Assembly (NCBI GenBank): GCA_003560175.1
Contig: PWIZ01000071.1
Span: 1-8,006 of the forward strand
Direction of reading: 5' to 3'
DNA length: 8,006 nucleotides
Source: Halomonas sp.
GTDB lineage: Bacteria; Pseudomonadota; Gammaproteobacteria; Pseudomonadales; Halomonadaceae
Shown: positions 1 through 4,219 of the stretch, one piece after another
Position numbering within the stretch: position 1 is the first letter of the stretch
Layout of the letters: the number at the start of each line of letters is the position of its first letter
Translations under genes and position numbers: made by a program
Notes under the pieces: model-generated
Seen by the model: only the letters and a program-made list of their open reading frames with translations
What the model was told of the DNA's origin: nothing
The model's database searches: none

Positions 1-153
1 CATGATGTATTTGTTGGTCACCAAAGTACCAAAAATCTAATATCATAAAATGTTCTTTAAAAACATATGCTTGACAAATCTAGTTGAATACAAATACTTC
101 TATTCTATCTTTTCATGAAAAACTCTCATGCAAAACTGCGGATCACCGGGTAG
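1..153. other. AT-rich left flank without an intact gene
   Basis: This stretch is clearly AT-rich until about 135, unlike the GC-rich DNA further right. It contains an 11-base dyad (TTGGTCACCAA, 14-24) and a perfect 12-base palindrome (TTTTCATGAAAA, 110-121). It also holds the promoter-like pair listed separately. The only reading frames are short and lack a ribosome binding site. The base composition resembles the promoter-rich, AT-biased spacers of horizontally acquired surface-polysaccharide regions, but that is an inference from composition alone. Confidence 0.4.
71..98 (+). promoter_or_regulatory. possible sigma-70 promoter
   Basis: A perfect -35 hexamer TTGACA lies at 71-76, followed after 16 bases by AATACT at 93-98, which matches four of six -10 positions. 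Transcription would start near 105 and run into the possible gene remnant at 115-321. In AT-rich DNA such matches arise by chance, and no intact gene follows, so this is weakly supported. Confidence 0.25.
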
Positions 154-321
154 GAGCAGGAGGGCCAGGGGCGGGTGCGTACCGTCGCGGGCATTGGCTT
201 CGATGCCAAGGCGCTGTTCGCCGCGCTTGGCTATGCAGTGCGCTTCGATGGCCAGGGTTTGGCCTGGTTTCACCCGGTGAGGCGATGCGACGGCAGGTGT
301 TCGAATACATTGCGGCGATAG
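115..321 (+). pseudogene. possible gene remnant with an in-frame stop
   Basis: One reading frame starts with ATG at 115, hits TAG at 151-153 after 12 codons, and then stays open to TAG at 319-321. The second part reads like real protein, for example RVRTVAGIGFDAKALF followed by AALGYAVRFDGQGLAWFHPV, and has GC-rich third positions, whereas the first part is AT-rich. No ribosome binding site precedes ATG 115. A different frame stays open to 389 and might carry on after a frameshift near 285-300 (VFEYIAAIASWKL). I do not recognise the family. It may be a decayed gene fragment or a chance reading frame. Confidence 0.3.
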
Positions 322-337
322 CCAGTTGGAAACTGGC
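321..337. repeat. small perfect hairpin, REP-like
   Basis: GCCAGTT at 321-327 and AACTGGC at 331-337 are perfect inverted repeats separated by GGA. A compact stem with a three-base loop in intergenic DNA resembles repetitive extragenic palindromes mobilised by RAYT transposases. No T tract follows, so it is not a typical terminator. Only one copy is visible here, so the REP assignment is a guess. Confidence 0.35.
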
Positions 338-389
338 CCCAAGGCCCCGACCGATTCGAAGCCTGATATTTACGGCACGAAGTGAATGA

Positions 390-596
390 GCCTGTTCATA
401 CTGTTGCGACAGGTGATTTTATCAACTTATTGAAATATATATGAAATATTGAGATTCTTTACCCGCTGTAAGTTTCTTTCCTCTCGCCTCGAGGGAGTTT
501 TTACGCTCAATGGCCTCACTCTGCTTTGGTGACGATGCAGTTACAAAGTGATAGTTTTATGTCATTTATGGGTTGGGCGTTGCGGAGAGGAAGGTC
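390..596. other. intergenic region upstream of the DGNHRL gene
   Basis: This spacer is AT-rich at 413-470 and contains no coding frame that I trust. It holds a weak terminator-like hairpin at 481-502 (listed separately). A weak promoter candidate for the gene at 597 is TTGGTG at 526-531 with GATAGT at 550-555 (18-base spacer). A strong purine-rich ribosome binding site, GGAGAGGAAGG at 584-594, fixes the start codon at 597. Confidence 0.4.
481..502 (+). terminator. weak rho-independent terminator candidate
   Basis: CTCTC at 481-485 can pair with GGGAG at 493-497 (one G-U pair) around the loop GCCTCGA, and five T residues follow at 498-502. The stem is short. If functional, it would end transcription coming from the left of the window before the gene at 597. 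Confidence 0.3.
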
Positions 597-1286
597 ATGT
601 TAAGACGTGCTGGGGTTACCGTTGGGATGCTGCTCAATTCTTGGCTGGGGCTGAAACTGCGAAAGGTCAGGCACACCTGGCTGGCGGCAGGGTTCCGGCC
701 CGATCCGGAAAAGATCATCTGGATCGATCCTGCCGATGTTCGCCGCAAGGTGGATGAAGCCGAGGCCTTTGCCGGGCCCATTCTGATCGGCAGCGTGAAG
801 GGGGGGGATTGGGACGTCAATGCGTACTCTTTGGATGACAATGTCAAGGCCGAGGCGATACGCCTCCACTTCGATGAAGGGGTGCCGTGGGAAGCCACTC
901 CCCTGTTTGCAAGGTACGAGAAACAGTTGCTTCGCCAGGGTAGGGCCTGCGGTGGATATCGCTCCCTTGGCGAAATCGCCGCCTACTACACGACCCATTT
1001 TGATCCCCTATTCGAGGAGCTCAGGACGAATGGGTTTGACCCTCACAAGGGGACGCTGGAGCTGCATATAGGCAGGGATGGGGAATTGATGGGGACCTAT
1101 GATGGCAACCATCGACTGGCGATGGCCAAGGTGCTGGGAATCCGGCAGGCGCCTGCCAGGGTATGGGTCCGGCACCCCCACTGGGTCGCGTTCATGGCCA
1201 AGCTGAAGCAGCACCCCGAGAAGGCAAAGAGCAATTGGAATCACCCGGATCTTCGGGAAGTGCTGCCTCGGCCTCTCAATGTCTGA
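597..1286 (+). CDS. ParB/sulfiredoxin-like DGNHRL protein, function unknown
   Basis: This 229-residue protein has no assigned function. Visible motifs are GSVKGGDWD (65-73), GVPWEATPLF (95-104), the hallmark YDGNHRLAMA (168-177), a Trp/His-rich stretch VWVRHPHW (189-196) and a C-terminal NHPDL (215-219). The DGNHRL motif recalls the phosphate-binding G-x-H-R core of ParB-nuclease and sulfiredoxin-like folds. As I recall, similar proteins are often encoded in surface-polysaccharide clusters, so a role there is inferred only. The N-terminus (VTVGMLLNSWLGL) is hydrophobic but too short and too close to basic residues to call a signal peptide. ATG 597 is chosen because GGAGAGGAAGG lies just upstream; a TTG at 573 in the same frame lacks such a site. 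A run of eight G residues (800-807) encodes part of the GGD motif. The gene faces the phosphoribosyltransferase gene tail to tail, with repeats between them. Confidence 0.82.
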   Translation: MLRRAGVTVGMLLNSWLGLKLRKVRHTWLAAGFRPDPEKIIWIDPADVRRKVDEAEAFAGPILIGSVKGGDWDVNAYSLDDNVKAEAIRLHFDEGVPWEATPLFARYEKQLLRQGRACGGYRSLGEIAAYYTTHFDPLFEELRTNGFDPHKGTLELHIGRDGELMGTYDGNHRLAMAKVLGIRQAPARVWVRHPHWVAFMAKLKQHPEKAKSNWNHPDLREVLPRPLNV

Positions 1287-1320
1287 TCAGCGTTGACGAT
1301 CACGGGGCTCTTGGAGCCTC

Positions 1321-1387
1321 GATAGAAGCACACGCCAATTACCGAATAAATTCGGCAATTGGCGTGTGCTTGGCGTGTGCTTCTATC
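1321..1387. repeat. long imperfect palindrome with an 11-bp arm duplication
   Basis: An inner hairpin pairs 1327-1346 with 1351-1370 around TAAA, with 19 of 20 pairs matching (A at 1341 faces C at 1356). An outer pairing is perfect over 18 bases, 1321-1338 with 1370-1387. Both use the same left arm because the 11-mer TTGGCGTGTGC occurs twice in tandem at 1359-1369 and 1370-1380. Removing one copy would restore a single hairpin with arms of about 26 bases. It sits between convergent genes, where it could block transcription from both sides, but neither strand has a U tract typical of a rho-independent terminator. Confidence 0.85.
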
Positions 1388-1392
1388 TCGCG

Positions 1393-1461
1393 ATGAATCA
1401 CAGGCCGATACTATGAATCACGGGCCTACACTCGTGGCGGGGTAAATCACGGGCCTACCTC
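1393..1461. repeat. cluster of three 20-bp degenerate direct repeats
   Basis: ATGAATCACAGGCCGATACT (1393-1412) is followed immediately by ATGAATCACGGGCCTACACT (1413-1432). After nine bases comes a third copy, GTAAATCACGGGCCTACCTC (1442-1461). The shared core is AATCACGGGCCTAC, or GTAGGCCCGTGATT on the other strand. They could be transposase-binding repeats at the end of a vanished insertion sequence, GTAG-headed REP half-sites, or a protein-binding array. The sequence alone does not decide between these. Confidence 0.7.
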
Positions 1462-1501
1462 GCCTCGCGCAATAAGCCACGCCTCCGGCCAGCCAGCTTG
1501 C

Positions 1502-2494
1502 CTAGCGAAATAGTCGTCGGTAGACGTTCCGAATCCTCAGCTCGGCCGAGTAGGACATGACGAGGAAGAGCTGCCGCTTGGCCTTCATGACGCCCATTCT
1601 GATCAGGTGTTGCTTGCCGCTTCTGGCTACCGAGAGGGCGCCGGGCCGGCAGATCTCACCGTCATCCAGGCAGAGGACGGGTTTTCCCGTCAGCGCCGCG
1701 ATCCGGGCGGCCATGGGCCGTTCCTTTTCGATGAAGAGCCTCGCCGCCGACGCCTGGTAGCGGTCGGCCTTGTGGCGGGCGCACTGCTCGAGGCTCCCGT
1801 TGTCGTCACCGGCCGTGTCGTCGCGCATTGCCAGGCGCGCGTAGTCGATGCCGTGCTTTGCCAGCCACTGTTCCGTCTGTTCCCGGTAGCGTTCCGGTCG
1901 CGCGGTGACGATGCACTCGATCTGGTAGGTGGGCAGGACGAGGGGGAGTGCTTCGGCCAGGTAGTCCCGGTAGCGCTGCTCATCCGTGAGCGCGTCGCCG
2001 CTGGGCGCCTGGCAGAGCACGCCATCGAGCTCCATGCAGGTACTGTTCATCACTGGTTGATGGAATAGGTTCCACTGATAGATTCGGGGGCCGGGCACCG
2101 CCTCGAAGTAGATGTCGATGTACTTCTGTCGGATCTTCTCGACATAGACGGCCAGGCTCGTCACCTTATGCGGGGTCTGTTGCTGAATGGCGTCGACCGC
2201 TTCCTGCATGGAGTTTCCGGTCTTGAGGCTGTCATCCACCAGCAACACTTTCTGGGCATCCCAGGCGGTATCGAGCGAAGACATGCTCTTCCGGGTGCTG
2301 CCCTTGCCGATCTTGGCATTTTTCAGAAAGGAGTTCAGGTCGGTGCAGTGTATGTTCAGCAGCAGGGCGATCATGTAGGCCGGTATCATGCCGCTGCGGG
2401 GGATGCCCACCACGAGATCATAGCCGACGCCTTGTAGCTGGTGGATGTTGTTGTATATGTCGTCGGCTAAGTTCTTGTAGGATTTAAAATTCAT
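1502..2494 (-). CDS. phosphoribosyltransferase fused to HAD-like phosphatase domain
   Basis: The protein has 330 residues and two domains. The N-terminal type I phosphoribosyltransferase fold (about 1-140) shows GIPRSGMIPAY (30-40) and the PRPP-binding loop VLLVDDSLKTGNS (83-95), where D87-D88 and the T-G pair would bind ribose phosphate. The C-terminal part (about 150-300) resembles a HAD phosphatase domain: MELDGVLC (154-161), IVTAR with the motif II Thr (T197), then ERYREQTEQWL, H241-K242, LFIE (253-256) and VLCLDD (273-278). In the fused proteins I know, motif I reads DIDGVLC or DLDGVLC; here the nucleophile position is Glu155, with Asp157 kept, so phosphatase activity is doubtful. The tail from 304 is basic. 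ATG at 2494 is supported by AAGGA about eight bases upstream. Substrate unknown; genes of this kind are often seen near polysaccharide biosynthesis genes, so a role with phosphoribosyl or sugar-phosphate intermediates is inferred only. Confidence 0.9.
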   Translation of the reverse strand: MNFKSYKNLADDIYNNIHQLQGVGYDLVVGIPRSGMIPAYMIALLLNIHCTDLNSFLKNAKIGKGSTRKSMSSLDTAWDAQKVLLVDDSLKTGNSMQEAVDAIQQQTPHKVTSLAVYVEKIRQKYIDIYFEAVPGPRIYQWNLFHQPVMNSTCMELDGVLCQAPSGDALTDEQRYRDYLAEALPLVLPTYQIECIVTARPERYREQTEQWLAKHGIDYARLAMRDDTAGDDNGSLEQCARHKADRYQASAARLFIEKERPMAARIAALTGKPVLCLDDGEICRPGALSVARSGKQHLIRMGVMKAKRQLFLVMSYSAELRIRNVYRRLFR

Positions 2495-2514
2495 CTGTTT
2501 ATCCTTGATTTCAG

Positions 2515-2533
2515 CATTGCATCGAGTGCAATG
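2515..2533. promoter_or_regulatory. perfect dyad in leader of the phosphoribosyltransferase gene
   Basis: CATTGCA (2515-2521) and TGCAATG (2527-2533) are perfect 7-base inverted repeats around TCGAG. The dyad sits about 20 bases upstream of the ATG at 2494 on the transcribed leader, just before the ribosome binding site. It could be an operator or a small leader hairpin. No regulator is encoded in the window that would explain it. Confidence 0.35.
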
Positions 2534-2654
2534 GGTGAAATTCTAGCGCAGTTATCGTCTGGGGTTAGGTAAGCAGTCTCCTGTTCTCTGCGTGACTAAT
2601 CTCGGCTTGATGGCATGCCTGGTCGTCGGACAGACTGCGAGAATTAGTTTTGTC

Positions 2655-2660
2655 ATTATA
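2655..2660 (-). promoter_or_regulatory. possible -10 element for the phosphoribosyltransferase gene
   Basis: The minus strand reads TATAAT, a perfect -10 consensus, in an AT-rich patch about 160 bases upstream of the gene. No good -35 hexamer lies 16-18 bases further up; the hexamer there reads GAAGGT. The support is therefore limited to one motif in a plausible place. Confidence 0.25.
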
Positions 2661-2751
2661 GTCTCTATTGTCGTATTACCTTCCTTGGTATGAGTGATTT
2701 AATGCATGAAGAGAATGCGGGAAAGATCGTGCCTCACCTCACCATCACTCA

Positions 2752-2787
2752 GGTGACATTATGGCGACTCGTTGGTGACATAGTGGC
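2752..2787. repeat. two imperfect repeats with 22-bp period
   Basis: GGTGACATTATGGC (2752-2765) recurs as GGTGACATAGTGGC (2774-2787), with 12 of 14 positions identical and a period of 22 bases. On the opposite strand each copy ends in TGTCACC. Tandem repeats of this length near TG-starting ends are typical of IS21-family termini, so this may be an insertion-sequence scar. No transposase is left in the window. Confidence 0.45.
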
Positions 2788-2895
2788 TATTTAAAGCGAA
2801 TGCTGCAACCTATGACTGTCCCCCTGTCGTGGGGAAGGGCGCGCTAGTCTGGCCGATGGATTGCCGGCACAGCCAGCCTCGCACAGTGCACCTCC

Positions 2896-2939
2896 TGCAT
2901 AAAAATAACCCCCCGTCTGCATAAAAATAACCCCCCGTC
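2896..2939. repeat. perfect tandem duplication of a 22-bp unit
   Basis: The unit at 2896-2917 is repeated without change at 2918-2939. It starts TGCATAAAAATAACC and ends CCCCGTC. On the minus strand it covers the 3' arm and U-rich tail of the terminator at 2922-2960, so the terminator tail is present twice. Confidence 0.9.
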
Positions 2940-2960
2940 GGATCGCGTCCGGCGGGGGGG
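2922..2960 (-). terminator. rho-independent terminator of the L,D-transpeptidase gene
   Basis: On the minus strand a C-rich 5' arm (2959 down to 2948) pairs with TCCGACGGGGGG (2942 down to 2931) around the loop CGCGA, with one C-A mismatch in 12 pairs. The U-rich stretch TTATTTTTA (2930-2922) follows directly. It lies about 70 bases past the stop codon of the transpeptidase gene and points in the right direction. A second copy of the 3' arm and tail lies further downstream (2917-2896). Confidence 0.75.
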
Positions 2961-2980
2961 CTTCGATGGGGGGCTTCGAT
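2955..2980. repeat. perfect tandem duplication of a 13-bp unit
   Basis: GGGGGGCTTCGAT occurs at 2955-2967 and again at 2968-2980. On the minus strand its C-run is part of the 5' arm of the terminator, so both arms of the same hairpin have a neighbouring duplicate. Confidence 0.85.
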
Positions 2981-3028
2981 GATGTCACCAATGGCAATGC
3001 CATCAGCATGAGGCGCGCGGCGCGACGC

Positions 3029-4048
3029 CTACCGCTCGCTGAGTTCCAGCTCGCCGCCGAACAGGCTCTCCACCTCAGGCGCGGCGGGGGTGGGGGCCTC
3101 GTCGGCGGGGTGCAGCAGCGAGACGATCAGGCCGTTGGGCTGCTCCACCAGTTCGCGTAGCCGGGCGTAGTCCACCGGGGGCTTCGCGTCGCCGAAGGCC
3201 TTGGACACCGTCTCGATGGCGTTGAGCAGTGGCTCGAAGCTGCCCTCGTTCTCCTCCAGCAGCGGGAAGGACTGGGCGTAGAGCACGCCGTCGTCGGACC
3301 AGCCGGCCTTGAAGGGCTGGTCGATGATGTTGACCCGGGTGCCGCTGGGGACCCGCTCATAGAGCGACTCGATGTCTTCCGGGAACATGCGGATGCAGCC
3401 GCGGCTGGCGCGCATGCCCACGCCGTCGGGACGGTTGGTGCCGTGGATCAGGTAGCTGGGGAGGCCCAGCAGGATGGCGTGGCGGCCCAGCGGGTTGTCG
3501 GGGCCGGGGGGCACCACCGCGGGAACCGGCTCGCCGCGGGCGGCGGCTTCGGCGCGCATGGAGCGGGGCGGCGACCAGGCCGGGTCTTTCACCTTTACGG
3601 TGGTGCGGGTCACGCCCACCGGGGTGCCGAAGCCGTCCCGGCCCACGCTGATCGGGTAGGTCTCCACGACCCCCGGTGCGGAGTAGTAGTAGAGCCGCAT
3701 TTCGGAGAGGTTGATGACGATGCCCTCGCGCGGAGCGTCCGGCAGGATGTGCCGGTCGGGAATCGTGACCTCGGTGCCTTCGAAGGGTGCCCAGATGCTG
3801 ATGTCGGGGTTGGCCATGCGCATGGCCTCATAGCCCACGTTGTGGGTACGGCCCAGGTCGATCAGGGTGTCACCCTCCTGGACGGTGACCGTGTAGTTCT
3901 CGCCGATCACATTACCGGACTCGGGCAGCGGAAAATGGCCTCGCTGCTTGTCCTGCTCCTCGGCCAGGGCGCCGGTGGTGAGCAGGGCGGAGAGGCCCAG
4001 GATGATGGCGCCGCGGACGGTGCGCCTAGCCAGTGTTGCGGAGTTCAT
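3029..4048 (-). CDS. exported LysM/YkuD L,D-transpeptidase
   Basis: The 339-residue precursor carries a typical signal peptide (basic start, hydrophobic core IILGLSALLTTGALA, likely cleavage after Ala29). A LysM peptidoglycan-binding domain follows at about 51-99 (YTVTVQEGDTLIDL to VTIPDR). The YkuD catalytic domain spans about 109-243 and contains YLIHGTN with His202 and the active-site motif SRGCIR with Cys218. Such enzymes act in the periplasm and form 3-3 cross-links in peptidoglycan or attach outer-membrane proteins to it; which of these applies cannot be read from sequence. About 95 residues follow the catalytic domain and end in an acidic, Pro/Ala-rich tail. The start is set at ATG 4048; a TTG directly before it is possible but neither has a strong ribosome binding site. 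The gene lies 171 bases after mfd on the same strand, probably with its own promoter, and ends at a rho-independent terminator. Confidence 0.95.
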   Translation of the reverse strand: MNSATLARRTVRGAIILGLSALLTTGALAEEQDKQRGHFPLPESGNVIGENYTVTVQEGDTLIDLGRTHNVGYEAMRMANPDISIWAPFEGTEVTIPDRHILPDAPREGIVINLSEMRLYYYSAPGVVETYPISVGRDGFGTPVGVTRTTVKVKDPAWSPPRSMRAEAAARGEPVPAVVPPGPDNPLGRHAILLGLPSYLIHGTNRPDGVGMRASRGCIRMFPEDIESLYERVPSGTRVNIIDQPFKAGWSDDGVLYAQSFPLLEENEGSFEPLLNAIETVSKAFGDAKPPVDYARLRELVEQPNGLIVSLLHPADEAPTPAAPEVESLFGGELELSER

Positions 4049-4168
4049 CAACGTTATTCGTCTCGTGCGGTGCGCCGACCGGAGGGTCGACGTCGTCCTT
4101 CGTCAAGGGCGACGGGCGATCCCTGCCCGGCGCCGTGGGTATCGGCTGCGATGAAACGCCTTGGCAAC

Positions 4169-4174
4169 AGTATA
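4169..4174 (-). promoter_or_regulatory. possible -10 element for the L,D-transpeptidase gene
   Basis: The minus strand reads TATACT in the gap between mfd and the transpeptidase gene, about 120 bases before the ATG. It is the best -10 match in the gap, but no convincing -35 hexamer accompanies it. Just upstream lies a small dyad, GCGC-TTA-GCGC at 4186-4196, with no U tract, so I see no terminator for mfd. Confidence 0.3.
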
Positions 4175-4219
4175 GAGTGCCCGGCGCGCTTAGCGCAGGG
4201 TCCTCGCTCCTCGTCGCTG

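Larger units (their letters stand above)
2495..3028. other. 534-bp repeat-bearing intergenic region
   Basis: This region lies between the 5' end of the phosphoribosyltransferase gene and the 3' end of the L,D-transpeptidase gene, both on the minus strand. From left to right it holds a dyad (2515-2533), a TATAAT-like element on the minus strand (2655-2660), a 34-codon reading frame without a ribosome binding site (2690-2794), two imperfect repeats 22 bases apart (2752-2787), and a duplicated terminator (2896-2980). I see no RNA gene. The patchwork looks like a site of past insertions and duplications. Confidence 0.5.

Noticed and set aside
84..389. 101-codon plus-strand frame starting in AT-rich DNA
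   Set aside because: There is no ribosome binding site, the composition changes abruptly within the frame, and the peptide (rich in G, A, R, P) looks unlike a real protein. Another frame over the same DNA looks more protein-like.
573..596. TTG start eight codons upstream of the DGNHRL gene start
   Set aside because: The strong ribosome binding site GGAGAGGAAGG at 584-594 lies inside this extension and is correctly spaced for ATG 597.
1393..1461. Possible CRISPR array
   Set aside because: Two of the three units abut without a spacer, the copies are degenerate, and no cas gene is present.
1607..2068. Plus-strand frame of 153 codons inside the phosphoribosyltransferase gene
   Set aside because: It is antisense to a gene with clear PRPP-loop and HAD-like motifs and has no ribosome binding site.
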